A DNA stretch of 64,000 nucleotides from Mucilaginibacter tolerans (lineage in GTDB: Bacteria > Bacteroidota > Bacteroidia > Sphingobacteriales > Sphingobacteriaceae). Positions 41,851-50,463 of the stretch are shown here, one piece after another (the stretch's first letter is position 1; every line of letters begins with the position of its first letter). The DNA lies in the NCBI RefSeq assembly GCF_030519375.1, contig NZ_JAUMKB010000006.1:1-64000 (forward strand). The letters are read 5' to 3'. The notes under the pieces are model-generated. The model was not told the origin of the DNA, ran no database searches, and saw nothing but the letters and a program-made list of their open reading frames with translations. The position numbers and the translations under genes are program-made.

Positions 41851-42522
41851 ATGGATAAGGAATTTATTAATTTCAGAAACGTTGATTTATCGGATATATG
41901 CGACGTTTTAACAAAAATTGAAAAATCTTTCAATATCAAACTAGATAACCAGGGCCTGGAAAAAGCAAATACTTTTAAGGGTCTGTGTGAATTGGTTATC
42001 AGCAAAATTGACCTTGAGCATGAAGAAACCTGCACCACGCAGCACGCTTTTTACATGTTGCGTAACGCTATCGCCAATGCGAGTGGCATTAACAAATACG
42101 ATATTTCAACCCATACTAAGCTTTGTAAGCTATTTCCAAAAGAAGGTCGTTTAGAGGCAATTTCAAAGGTTGAAGATGAACTTGGGTTCAGAATCAACTT
42201 GCTTAAACCCAGGCAATGGGTCGTAACTATTTTTTCACTTACGCTTATCGCATCCGGTATCGTTTGTTTCTTTAATTTATTTGCCGGTCTGGCAGGGCTT
42301 TTGTCATCGGCTATCGCCCTAAAACTAGCGGGGAAATTTGGGAAAGAAATGCATCTGAAAACTGTTGGCGATCTGGCCTGCAAAATTTCGCGTGAAAGTT
42401 ATTTAAAAGTACGCCGTAACAATACTATAAATAAAACGGAGGTGGAACAAAAACTACGTGAGTTGTTTGTGAACGATTTGGAATTGGAACCTGTCACGTT
42501 AACCCGCAGAACGAGCTTCTGA
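41851..42522 (+). CDS. Membrane protein of unknown function with carrier-protein-like flanks
   Basis: 223 residues. The N-terminal part (about 10-60: ICDVLTKIEKSFNIKLDNQG then LEKANTFKGLCELVISKI) has the helix pattern of an acyl carrier protein but lacks the D-S-L attachment serine. A membrane hairpin follows at about 128-165 (TIFSLTLIASGIVCFFNLFA). After it MHLKTVGDLACKISRESYLK has the same carrier-like ending. So it may be a split or doubled ACP-like fold around a membrane anchor. This is only pattern similarity. It follows carB by 46 bp and could be cotranscribed. No named family. Confidence 0.55.
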   Translation: MDKEFINFRNVDLSDICDVLTKIEKSFNIKLDNQGLEKANTFKGLCELVISKIDLEHEETCTTQHAFYMLRNAIANASGINKYDISTHTKLCKLFPKEGRLEAISKVEDELGFRINLLKPRQWVVTIFSLTLIASGIVCFFNLFAGLAGLLSSAIALKLAGKFGKEMHLKTVGDLACKISRESYLKVRRNNTINKTEVEQKLRELFVNDLELEPVTLTRRTSF

Positions 42523-42530
42523 TCTTACAC

Positions 42531-42965
42531 CTACTCCACCATTAAGCCGGTCACTTCGATGCTCAGTTTGTTGGTGGTTTTATCACTGGCTTGTTTCTCT
42601 CCGGCAAGAGGCTGTTGACTGGTCAATGCTGATTGCCTTTGCACAATGCCTTCAACAACAACAGTACACCCCTTAAGGCCAGCTGGTATTTCTACATCAT
42701 ATTTTGCAAAGTGTGCAGCTATGGTTTTCCCGTTGCCCGCATCAATCGTAAACCATCCTCCTTTTTCCTTTACCACATTGAGTACTTTTCCTTTTATGGT
42801 CGTTTCTTTGCGTGACCTCTCTCCGAGATAAGATTCGAGCTTATCGGCATCTACAATGGCAGCGCCCGGCTTGTTTCCATATACTTTTCCATGCAAAGGT
42901 TTATCCTGTGCAGACAGCGAAAAAGAAAATAAAAATAGCAACAGTAATAAATAGATCGTTTTCAT
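42531..42965 (-). CDS. DUF4920 secreted protein
   Basis: 144 residues with a signal peptide (MKTIYLLLLLFLFSFSLSA). The mature part fits DUF4920: LHGKVYGNKPGAAIVDADKL, TTIKGKVLNVVKEKGGWFTI and EIPAGLKGCTVVVEGIVQ, a small OB-like beta fold. The function is unknown. It is convergent with the unknown membrane protein gene (8 bp apart). Confidence 0.85.
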   Translation of the reverse strand: MKTIYLLLLLFLFSFSLSAQDKPLHGKVYGNKPGAAIVDADKLESYLGERSRKETTIKGKVLNVVKEKGGWFTIDAGNGKTIAAHFAKYDVEIPAGLKGCTVVVEGIVQRQSALTSQQPLAGEKQASDKTTNKLSIEVTGLMVE

Positions 42966-43108
42966 CGTAATGGCTATTATATCTGTAACAACCTTTTTTT
43001 TGTAATGGTTTTACCCATGCCTGGTTTGTTAATATTTGTTAAATCCGTTTAGAAAGTAACTTTTTTGAATTACTATTGAAATCTGTTAGACATTAGGCTG
43101 ATTTAAAC

Positions 43109-43116
43109 TAAGTTTG
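43109..43116 (+). promoter_or_regulatory. -7 element of the NHL lipoprotein gene
   Basis: TAAGTTTG matches TAnnTTTG, about 75 bp upstream of the ATG; the -33 position reads TTA. Confidence 0.5.
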
Positions 43117-43190
43117 CAGAAAATATAAAATCGGAATCCATGGATAGTGAAGGAGGTTTCGGTTGCATTAAAAAAAACAAAAATTATTAA

Positions 43191-44588
43191 ATGAAAACAC
43201 CCCTACTTGCTGTAATTCTTTTTCTATCTGTTGCTGTTTTAAATACGGGATGTAAAAAAACCCACACCGACACCAATAATTCAGCTCCCACGGTTACAAC
43301 CAATGATGTAATATTGGATGTGACCTCTACTACAGCGCAAAGCGGAGGCACTATTACTTCTATCGGCACATCAGTTATTACAGAAAATGGCGTATGCTAC
43401 AGCACATCGAACCAAACCCCCACTATAAGCGATACGAAGAAAGCTTCAGCTCTTATTTCCACTTCATATTCGTTTACAAATGATTTAACTGGTTTAACGC
43501 CAAACACAACATACTATTTGAGAGCCTATGCAACCAATCAATATGGAACGAGTTACGGAAGTGTAGTGACATTTACAACGAGCTCAACTTTGTCATCAGT
43601 AAATGGTTCAGTTACTACGTTTGCAGGAAGCACCAATGGTGGTTATGGTGATGGCCTGGGAACAGCCGCACTTTTCAGTAATCCTGCGGGTATAGCTTCT
43701 GATGCAAGTGGCAATCTTTATATATCGGATTCATTTAACAACAGGATTCGCAAAATAGCTCCCGATGGCACGGTAACTACTGTTGCAGGTAACGGCAACG
43801 CAGGATATAATACCACAGACACGCCGGCAGCGGATGCAGAGTTCTATGGCCCACAAGGTTTAGCTGTGGATGCGCAGGGAAATATTTTCGTAGCAGACTT
43901 TGGTAACAATGTTATCAGGGAAATCACTACCGCAGGTGTCGTAAAAACTGTTGCGGGTAGCGGAATTGCTGGCTATGCCGACGGTGCCGCCCTTACAGCT
44001 GCTAAATTCAGAAGTCCGGTGGCTGTTGCCGTTGATCAGAGCGGAAACCTATTTGTGGCCGACCGTGATAACAATATGATACGCAAAATCACTTCAGCGG
44101 GAGTGGTTAGCACGATTGCCGGCACCAAAACGCCGGGGTACGTAAATGGCACGGTAAATACAACAAACGGAACTTATGCATCATTCAGAGATCCAAGCGG
44201 ATTAGTAGTAGATGCCCAGGGTAATATTTATGTTGCCGATTTGGGCAACAGCGCAATCAGAAAAATCACTCCGGCAGCGGTAGTTACTACCATAGCTGGC
44301 GGCCCGGGCCAAGCCAGCCTGGTAGGTAGTCCTACAGGAATATCGATGGATTCGCAAGGTAATTTCTTTATCACAGACGAGTCGGGCAGAATCATCGAAC
44401 TGACCTCAGCTAAGGTTCTTTACGACCTGGCGGGTTCAGCAAATGTGACAGGCTTCGCAGATGGATCTGGCACAGCAGCCAAGTTTAACACGCCGCTAGG
44501 TATTTGTGTTACTCCGGCGGGCGGTATCTTTGTAGCTGACTTTAATAATAACAGCATAAGAAAGGTAGTTGTTGTTAGTACCAACTGA
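43191..44588 (+). CDS. NHL-repeat lipoprotein with fibronectin-like domain
   Basis: 465 residues with a lipobox (VLNTGC, Cys21). Residues about 32-130 form a fibronectin III-like domain (TSTTAQSGGTITSIGTSVIT, LTPNTTYYLRAYATNQYGTS). The rest is a beta-propeller of about six NHL repeats with the recurrent phrase DAQGNIFVADFGNNVIREI. Such propellers bind proteins or sugars at the cell surface. The repeats are regular at DNA level too. It has its own promoter and terminator, so it is a single unit. Confidence 0.85.
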   Translation: MKTPLLAVILFLSVAVLNTGCKKTHTDTNNSAPTVTTNDVILDVTSTTAQSGGTITSIGTSVITENGVCYSTSNQTPTISDTKKASALISTSYSFTNDLTGLTPNTTYYLRAYATNQYGTSYGSVVTFTTSSTLSSVNGSVTTFAGSTNGGYGDGLGTAALFSNPAGIASDASGNLYISDSFNNRIRKIAPDGTVTTVAGNGNAGYNTTDTPAADAEFYGPQGLAVDAQGNIFVADFGNNVIREITTAGVVKTVAGSGIAGYADGAALTAAKFRSPVAVAVDQSGNLFVADRDNNMIRKITSAGVVSTIAGTKTPGYVNGTVNTTNGTYASFRDPSGLVVDAQGNIYVADLGNSAIRKITPAAVVTTIAGGPGQASLVGSPTGISMDSQGNFFITDESGRIIELTSAKVLYDLAGSANVTGFADGSGTAAKFNTPLGICVTPAGGIFVADFNNNSIRKVVVVSTN

Positions 44589-44609
44589 TTGTAAAATCAA
44601 ATAACTAAC

Positions 44610-44646
44610 AAAAATCCCTGTAGAATAATATTCTGCAGGGATTTTT
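44610..44646. terminator. Bidirectional terminator between NHL gene and radA
   Basis: AAAAATCCCTGTAGAAT (44610-44626) pairs with ATTCTGCAGGGATTTTT (44630-44646) with one G-T position. The A and T tracts serve both convergent genes. Confidence 0.9.
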
Positions 44647-44649
44647 ACT

Positions 44650-46068
44650 TTAACCGAATAACATACTAAATACTTCTTCGATGCTTCCTACCGTTTTTAT
44701 CTCGATTTTATAACGGGACAGGTCTATACGCTTTTTATCCTTTCCGCCCGATGCCAGGTTGTACTTGGAAATAAAAATTTGTTCAAATCCTAATTTCTGT
44801 GCTTCGGCTATGCGTTGTTCAATGCGATTTACCGCCCGTACTTCACCTGATAACCCTAATTCCCCTGCAAAACAGGTTTTGAAAGGTATGGGTATATCCT
44901 CGTGCGATGAAATAATGGCAGCAGCCAGGCCAAGATCGATAGCCGGGTCTTCTACCCGTATACCGCCGGTAATATTCAGGAATACATCTTTTGCTCCAAG
45001 TCTGAAACCACAACGTTTTTCGAGTACAGCCAGCAGCATGTTCATACGACGTGTATCAAAGCCAGTAGCTGTACGTTGAGGTGTCCCGTAGGCTGATGTA
45101 CTTACCAGAGCCTGTGTCTCAATCAGCATAGGGCGCAGACCTTCTAACGTGGCCGATATTGTAACGCCACTCAAGGGTTCGTCCCGTTGTGAAAGTAATA
45201 TTTCAGAAGGATTGGATACTTCTCTTAAGCCTTCGCCCATCATTTCATAGATGCCTAATTCGGATGCTGAGCCAAACCGGTTCTTCACTGCCCTTAGAAT
45301 ACGGTAAACGTGGTGCCTGTCGCCTTCAAACTGCAAAACAGTATCAACCATATGTTCCAGTATCTTGGGGCCTGCAATCATGCCGTCTTTGGTTATATGA
45401 CCGATCAGGAATACCGGCGTAGATGATTCCTTGGCAAAGCGCAGCAATTCGGCCGTGCACTCCCTCACCTGGGATACACTACCAGGCGTAGATTCTATAT
45501 GAGAAGAATAAAGCGTTTGTATCGAATCGATCACCACCAAATTAGGCTCCAGTTGTTCAATTTGCTTAAAAATGTTTTGTGTCGAAGTTTCCGTCAAAAT
45601 AAAACATCCGCTTCCGACTTCCGACTTCTGACCTCCGATTTCCGAAAGTCGCTCCGCTCTCATTTTGATCTGCCGCTCACTTTCTTCACCCGAGACATAC
45701 AGCACCTTCATTTGAGGCATGTTTAACGCTAATTGCAACATCAAGGTCGATTTGCCTATACCCGGCTCACCACCAATCAATACTAGTGATCCTGCTACAA
45801 TACCGCCGCCTAAGACGCGGTTAAATTCCTTATCAGGAGTGAGCGTGCGTTGCTCTTCATCAAAAGTAATTTCTGATACCTGTACCGGCTTGTTGGAACG
45901 CTGTGTTGAGGTTGAATTACTTTTCCAGGTCGGAACGGCAACATTTACCTTCTCGATGATCTCCTCAACAAACGTATTCCATTGCTGGCACGACGGGCAT
46001 TTACCCAGCCACTTAGGAGATTCGAAGCCACAGCTCTGGCAGAAATATGCAACTTTAGATTTAGCCAA
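44650..46068 (-). CDS. radA: DNA repair protein RadA
   Basis: 472 residues. An N-terminal C4 zinc finger (Cys10, Cys13, Cys24, Cys27) is followed by the RecA-like ATPase with Walker A GGEPGIGKST (99-108) and the RadA motif KNRFG, and a C-terminal Lon-protease-like domain (GGIRVEDPAIDLGLAAAI). RadA drives branch migration in recombination. Residues 142-153 (SEIGGQKSEVGS) are encoded by an in-frame tandem repeat of the TTCCGAC type, an insertion relative to the usual family sequence. Confidence 0.93.
   Translation of the reverse strand: MAKSKVAYFCQSCGFESPKWLGKCPSCQQWNTFVEEIIEKVNVAVPTWKSNSTSTQRSNKPVQVSEITFDEEQRTLTPDKEFNRVLGGGIVAGSLVLIGGEPGIGKSTLMLQLALNMPQMKVLYVSGEESERQIKMRAERLSEIGGQKSEVGSGCFILTETSTQNIFKQIEQLEPNLVVIDSIQTLYSSHIESTPGSVSQVRECTAELLRFAKESSTPVFLIGHITKDGMIAGPKILEHMVDTVLQFEGDRHHVYRILRAVKNRFGSASELGIYEMMGEGLREVSNPSEILLSQRDEPLSGVTISATLEGLRPMLIETQALVSTSAYGTPQRTATGFDTRRMNMLLAVLEKRCGFRLGAKDVFLNITGGIRVEDPAIDLGLAAAIISSHEDIPIPFKTCFAGELGLSGEVRAVNRIEQRIAEAQKLGFEQIFISKYNLASGGKDKKRIDLSRYKIEIKTVGSIEEVFSMLFG
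45610..45645. repeat. TTCCGAC-type tandem repeat inside radA
   Basis: On the plus strand the text is TTCCGACTTCCGACTTCTG, then ACCTCCGATTTCCGA. It is the same unit found before csaA and aspS. It encodes residues 142-153 of RadA and keeps the frame. Confidence 0.82.
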
Positions 46069-46197
46069 TTTAATTTACGATTTATGAGGTACGATTTACG
46101 ATTTTTTTACCAAATGCTAAAATTAATAGCAAAATAAAACAGATTTACGACTGACCCATAAGTGAATCAATCGTAAATCTAAATTCGTAAATCGTAA
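46069..46197. repeat. CGATTTACGA-type inverted tandem repeats
   Basis: The gap between radA and the RNase gene has units TTTACGATTTATGAGG and TACGATTTACGA at the left, and the inverted units AATCGTAAATCTAAATTCG and TAAATCGTAA at the right. The two arms can fold back on each other. No gene is seen. Confidence 0.68.
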
Positions 46198-47748
46198 TTA
46201 AAGTTTTATTTCTTCGTCTTTAGATGAGAAGAAGTGGAATTCGGTAATCTGGTAGGATGGGTTGGTTTTCACCTTTATCCACTGGCCGTATTTAAAATAC
46301 CATTTCCATTGACGGTTAACTAACCCTTTTTTGATATAGGCCTCTATGTAGGGGTGTACTATTAGGGTAATGTTTTTTTCGTTCTGTTCAACCAGGATAT
46401 AGTTGAAGTTGTTTTCGATATCATCCAGCAAAAGGATAGTCGGCCTTATGGTTCCTGTACCGTGGCAGGTAGGGCACACTTCGCTGGTTACAATGTTCAT
46501 CTCAGGGCGCACACGCTGACGGGTAATCTGCACCAAACCAAACTTACTAGGTGGTAATATGGTATGCTTCGCCCTGTCGTGCGACATCTCATTTCTCAGA
46601 AAATCAAAGAGATCCTTACGATTGTTCGGCTTGTGCATATCAATAAAATCGATCACCACAATACCGCCCATATCGCGTAAGCGCAATTGCCTTGCAATCT
46701 CGCGTGCAGCCTCTTTATTTACCTGGAAGGCGTTCTCCTCCTGGTTTTCTTTATTGGCTGTACGGTTACCACTGTTTACGTCTATTACGTGCAGCGCTTC
46801 GGTGTGTTCAATGACCAGGTAAGCGCCGCCGGCAAGATTGACTGTCTTTCCAAAGGCCCCTTTTATCTGCTTATCTACACCATAGTGTTCGAAAATAGGG
46901 TCCTTATGCTTATGCAGGCGAACTATATTTTCCAGGTCAGGTGATATCTGGTGCACATAACTGCGTATCTCTTCGTAAATGGAATTGTCATTTACATAGA
47001 TATGCTGAAAATCAGGGTTAAGGATGTCACGCAATAACGTCGAGGTACGATCAATCTCGCCTAAGGCTTTTTTTGAAGGCTCGATAGCTGGCAAACGGGT
47101 AATAAAAGTTTCCCATTTCGAGATCAGGTCAAGCAGATCCTGCTGCATTTCGATAACGCCCTTACCTTCTGAAACGGTACGGATGATTACACCAAAATGC
47201 TTCGGCTTAATGCTCTCAACAATTTTACGAAGACGGTTGCGCTCGGTATTGCTCTTGATCTTTTTAGATATAGAGATGGCCTCTGAGAAAGGCACCAAAA
47301 CAACATACCGGCCTGCAATCGACAGGTCGGAACTCAGGCGTGGTCCTTTTGTTGATATCGGTTCTTTGGCAATTTGTACCGGTATAAGCTGATTTTTGGT
47401 TAATACTTCCGATATCTTACCGGATTTATTAATATCAGCCTCCAGTTTAAAATTGTCCAACAACTTCGACTGGTAACCACCGCTGCGCACTTGTTTGGTC
47501 AGCTTCAGCAGGCTCTGCACCTGCGGACCAAGGTCCAGGTAATGCAAAAATGCATCCTTCTCGTATCCCACATCAACAAATGCAGCATTTAAACCAGGCA
47601 TAATCTTTTTGATCCGGCCCAAATAAATGTCACCAACAGTATAATTGTTAGTCGCCTGCTCTTTATGAAGTTCTACAAGTTGTTTATCCTGTAATAACGC
47701 AATGGTAGCCCCGTTCGGGGTTGAATCGATAATTAATTCTTTTATCAA
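46198..47748 (-). CDS. rng: Ribonuclease E/G family protein, TTG start
   Basis: 516 residues. The S1 RNA-binding domain is at about 36-125 (VGDIYLGRIKKIMPGLNAAF then VDVGYEKDAFL). The catalytic DNase-I-like domain has LVIEHTEALHVIDVNSGNRT (metal site) and DFIDM. The zinc-link CPTCHGTG follows near 425. It cuts single-stranded AU-rich RNA, including rRNA precursors. The start is TTG at 47748; an upstream ATG runs at once into a stop. Length fits RNase G more than full RNase E, as it lacks the long C-terminal scaffold. Confidence 0.9.
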   Translation of the reverse strand: MIKELIIDSTPNGATIALLQDKQLVELHKEQATNNYTVGDIYLGRIKKIMPGLNAAFVDVGYEKDAFLHYLDLGPQVQSLLKLTKQVRSGGYQSKLLDNFKLEADINKSGKISEVLTKNQLIPVQIAKEPISTKGPRLSSDLSIAGRYVVLVPFSEAISISKKIKSNTERNRLRKIVESIKPKHFGVIIRTVSEGKGVIEMQQDLLDLISKWETFITRLPAIEPSKKALGEIDRTSTLLRDILNPDFQHIYVNDNSIYEEIRSYVHQISPDLENIVRLHKHKDPIFEHYGVDKQIKGAFGKTVNLAGGAYLVIEHTEALHVIDVNSGNRTANKENQEENAFQVNKEAAREIARQLRLRDMGGIVVIDFIDMHKPNNRKDLFDFLRNEMSHDRAKHTILPPSKFGLVQITRQRVRPEMNIVTSEVCPTCHGTGTIRPTILLLDDIENNFNYILVEQNEKNITLIVHPYIEAYIKKGLVNRQWKWYFKYGQWIKVKTNPSYQITEFHFFSSKDEEIKL

Positions 47749-47766
47749 CTGCTACTCCATTTCTTA

Positions 47767-47788
47767 AAGCGGCATATAAAAGCCGCTT
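47767..47788 (-). terminator. Hairpin after the 29-aa basic protein gene
   Basis: AAGCGGC (47767-47773) pairs with GCCGCTT (47782-47788), 18 bp before the RNase gene start and downstream of the small basic protein gene. The T tract is weak, so attenuation rather than full termination is possible. Confidence 0.5.
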
Positions 47789-47823
47789 ATCATAAGAGGT
47801 AAAACAATAACTAAGTATAGTTA

Positions 47824-47898
47824 AATGGTTGATTACGTCAGAATAGGCCGATTGGTTATCTAAAAACAATAACTTAATCAACCATTCACATAATCAAC
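47824..47898. repeat. Inverted AATGGTTGATTA-type repeats
   Basis: AATGGTTGATTA (47824-47835) has an exact inverted copy TAATCAACCATT (47875-47886), and a second partial unit TAATCAACCA follows. It is a further variety of the short degenerate repeats in this window. Confidence 0.6.
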
Positions 47899-47906
47899 CA
47901 AATCAC

Positions 47907-47996
47907 TTACTTCTTCTTATGTCTGTTTTTTCTCAAACGTTTTTTACGTTTGTGGGTAGCCATTTTGTGTCTTTTACGTTTCTTACCGCTTGGCAT
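47907..47996 (-). CDS. 29-aa highly basic protein, AURKAIP1/COX24-domain type
   Basis: The frame reads MPSGKKRKRHKMATHKRKK followed by RLRKNRHKKK and TAA. More than half of the residues are Lys or Arg. This matches the very small Bacteroidota proteins annotated as AURKAIP1/COX24 domain proteins, related to the mitochondrial ribosomal protein mS38. So a ribosome-associated role is likely. It lies 28 bp after the TPR gene, in a run with HU and TPR genes. It is easily missed because of its length. Confidence 0.8.
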   Translation of the reverse strand: MPSGKKRKRHKMATHKRKKRLRKNRHKKK

Positions 47997-48024
47997 AATG
48001 ATAATTTTTTAAATGTGCGTTTAC

Positions 48025-48903
48025 TTAATTCTGTAATTCCTTAATATATTGGTCCATCTTCTGTTGCACGACAGGCTCAGAAACCATGTTTTTGCATTTT
48101 TGATAAGCTGCAATTGCTTCCTTTTTCATACCCAACTGGCGGTAACATTCTGCCAAATAAAAGTTTGGCTCAAGTTCGTCCTTTTGGGCTATCATGTTTT
48201 TAAACCTGGCAACCGCTTTCTCAAACTGTCCGGATTTCATCGCGAACATGCCGAGATTCAGGTTTGCGTTCCAGTTTTTGGGGTCTTGTTTCACCACATC
48301 AAGCAGCAGCATAATACCTTGCATCGGCGAACCGCCGTTAGGGTCGGTAATGCCCAGACTTGTCTGGTTAACGTAAGCTACACCTAAACCTGTTTTTGCA
48401 TCCAGGTCCTCTGGTTTCAGTTTGACCGCGTTCTTGTACGCATCAATCGCATTTTCAACAAAAGTGGGCTGCACCGCCGTGTCAGTGGCGCTTTTGTAAG
48501 CTTCATTGAAATGATTACCTGCATTCATCCAGTTTTCAAAAGTATTCTCTTTTTGAGCTACTGCCTGGTAGTAGAATGCTGATGGAGCGGGCTGATTGTC
48601 ATCGTCCCATTGTTTTGCCAGTTGCTTTTGCAAGCTTAGCTTAGCTGCATCGGAACCGGCGGTTTTTAACTGGCCTTCCAGATCGTTTATTCTTGCAGCT
48701 AATGCCGCTCCGATTGCTGTTTTAGCCGGGACGGATACATCTTCAACAGTTACATTATTTGCAACTGCGGGTCGCGATCCTGAAACAACACCCGAGGTAG
48801 CTTTCGCCACCTTGGGCTTTATTAAACCTTTAACAGGCAAGGAATACAAATAACCGGAAATAGCCAAAACTATCAGAATAACGATTATCTGCTTCCCCTT
48901 CAT
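48025..48903 (-). CDS. Tetratricopeptide-repeat protein with N-terminal membrane anchor
   Basis: 292 residues. A single hydrophobic helix (5-24, QIIVILIVLAISGYLYSLPV) anchors it, then a linker and about four TPR units from residue 100 on (FYYQAVAQKENTFENWMNAG, AIDAYKNAVKLKPEDLDAKT, NWNANLNLGMFAMKSGQFEK, FYLAECYRQLGMKKEAIAAY). TPRs bind partner proteins. The gene is 9 bp downstream of the HU gene, so the two are cotranscribed. No known complex is implied. Confidence 0.82.
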   Translation of the reverse strand: MKGKQIIVILIVLAISGYLYSLPVKGLIKPKVAKATSGVVSGSRPAVANNVTVEDVSVPAKTAIGAALAARINDLEGQLKTAGSDAAKLSLQKQLAKQWDDDNQPAPSAFYYQAVAQKENTFENWMNAGNHFNEAYKSATDTAVQPTFVENAIDAYKNAVKLKPEDLDAKTGLGVAYVNQTSLGITDPNGGSPMQGIMLLLDVVKQDPKNWNANLNLGMFAMKSGQFEKAVARFKNMIAQKDELEPNFYLAECYRQLGMKKEAIAAYQKCKNMVSEPVVQQKMDQYIKELQN

Positions 48904-48912
48904 GTTATAAAA

Positions 48913-49215
48913 TTATTTTACGGCTTTTGTCGCTTTGTTACCAGTTTTAACTTTCTCAACAAAAGTTTTAGCTGGTTTAAAGCTTGGTACAAAGTGCTCA
49001 GGGATAATTATAGCGGTATTCTTTGAAATGTTACGCGCCGTTTTTTTCGCTCTCTTTTTAACAACGAAGCTACCGAAGCCTCTTACGTAAACATTCTCGC
49101 CACTAACCATTGAGGTTTTCACAACCTTGAAGAATGCCTCTACAGTTTCTTGAACGTCAACTTTCTCGATACCTGTTTTAGATGAGATCTCAGCTATAAT
49201 TTCTGCCTTAGTCAT
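48913..49215 (-). CDS. HU/IHF-family DNA-binding protein
   Basis: 100 residues with the full HU fold: MTKAEIIAEISSKTGIEKVD with the following VQETVEAFF, VRGFGSFVVKKRAKKTARNI (the DNA-binding arm), and SFKPAKTFVEKV. The end is Lys-rich. It bends DNA and organises the nucleoid. It is first in a run with the TPR and small basic protein genes. Confidence 0.93.
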   Translation of the reverse strand: MTKAEIIAEISSKTGIEKVDVQETVEAFFKVVKTSMVSGENVYVRGFGSFVVKKRAKKTARNISKNTAIIIPEHFVPSFKPAKTFVEKVKTGNKATKAVK

Positions 49216-49265
49216 ATCAGATTTTATTTATTTTTTTTTGTAAATACTTAACTGTTTTGGGGTTG

Positions 49266-49273
49266 CAAAAGTA
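49266..49273 (-). promoter_or_regulatory. -7 element of the HU operon
   Basis: Minus strand TACTTTTG, about 50 bp upstream of the HU ATG. The -33 position is only T-rich. Confidence 0.55.
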
Positions 49274-49377
49274 TTTGTTTCTAACCAAAGATTAAAATAA
49301 TTGGCCGATTTTTTTTTGTTAACCCATAATTAATACATAAACGTTACAAATCTCATGTAATTGCACACGCTTAAAAC

Positions 49378-49385
49378 TACATTTG
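49378..49385 (+). promoter_or_regulatory. mutY -7 element close to ATG
   Basis: TACATTTG matches TAnnTTTG and ends 6 nt before the mutY ATG (49392), consistent with a very short leader or none. Confidence 0.5.
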
Positions 49386-49391
49386 AGGCAC

Positions 49392-50438
49392 ATGAACTTT
49401 TCTGACGAACTGATACAGTGGTACTTTAAAAACAAACGCGACCTGCCCTGGCGCAATACAACCAACGCCTACACTATTTGGCTTTCGGAGATCATTTTAC
49501 AACAAACAAGGGTAGAGCAGGGCATGCCTTATTTTCACCGCTTTCTTGAAAAATACCCTAACGTAAGGGCTTTTGCCGCTGCTGACGAGGATGATATACT
49601 AAACCTTTGGCAAGGACTTGGTTATTACTCCCGCGGACGTAACATGCTGAAAACAGCACGTCAGGTAGTAAAAGAGTTTAATGGAGAATTTCCGGCGGTG
49701 TATGACCAATTGATCCACTTGAAGGGCATAGGCGAGTATACCGCTTCAGCAATCTCTTCTTTTTCAACCAATCAGGCTAAGGCCGTTGTAGACGGGAACG
49801 TTTTCAGGGTCCTGGCGCGATATTTTGGCATCAGCGAACCCATCAATATCACCAAAGGGAAAAAGTTGTTCCAGGACATTGCTAATGACATCCTGAACAA
49901 AGATAACCCAGGGTTGCACAACCAGGCTATGATGGAATTTGGTGCGATGCTTTGCAAGCCCAAAAATCCCGATTGTGAAATATGCCCGGTAAGATCGGGC
50001 TGCTATGCCTTCAACAATGATGCAATTGCCGATCTGCCTAAAAAACTTAAAAAGACCAAAATAAGAGAGCGTTTTTTAAACTATATCGTGGTGACTGATG
50101 GTGATACTATACTAATGAATAAGCGGGATGATAAAGATATCTGGGCCAATATGTACGATTTTCCATTATTTGAAAGTACGCACAGACTAACCACGGAACA
50201 GGTCTTATCACTTCCTGAATTCAAAAGTTATTTTGGAGAAAACAGCCGGGTTATCAATACTTACCCTATAAAAAAGCATGTATTAACCCACCAGCATTTG
50301 CATGCGCAGTTTATTCATATCAGCAACAAGCCAATTAAATTAGAACAAAAATGGTTTTACAATTATGTAAATAACTTAGAAAAAATAGCTATGCCAAAAA
50401 TCATTTTTATATTTATAAATAATTTATTTAATTTGTAA
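49392..50438 (+). CDS. mutY: A/G-specific adenine glycosylase
   Basis: 348 residues from MNFSDELIQWYF; an in-frame TTG nine bases earlier overlaps the -7 element and is rejected. MutY removes adenine paired with 8-oxoguanine. Visible are the catalytic Glu in WLSEIILQQTRVEQG, the helix-hairpin-helix HLKGIGEYTASAI, the catalytic Asp in VVDGNVFRVLARYFG and the [4Fe-4S] cysteines C-x6-C-x2-C-x5-C (CKPKNPDCEICPVRSGC). A NUDIX-like 8-oxoG recognition domain follows to the end. ssb lies 25 bp downstream. Confidence 0.95.
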   Translation: MNFSDELIQWYFKNKRDLPWRNTTNAYTIWLSEIILQQTRVEQGMPYFHRFLEKYPNVRAFAAADEDDILNLWQGLGYYSRGRNMLKTARQVVKEFNGEFPAVYDQLIHLKGIGEYTASAISSFSTNQAKAVVDGNVFRVLARYFGISEPINITKGKKLFQDIANDILNKDNPGLHNQAMMEFGAMLCKPKNPDCEICPVRSGCYAFNNDAIADLPKKLKKTKIRERFLNYIVVTDGDTILMNKRDDKDIWANMYDFPLFESTHRLTTEQVLSLPEFKSYFGENSRVINTYPIKKHVLTHQHLHAQFIHISNKPIKLEQKWFYNYVNNLEKIAMPKIIFIFINNLFNL

Positions 50439-50463
50439 ATAAAAATCTGTTTTAGTTTAAACT

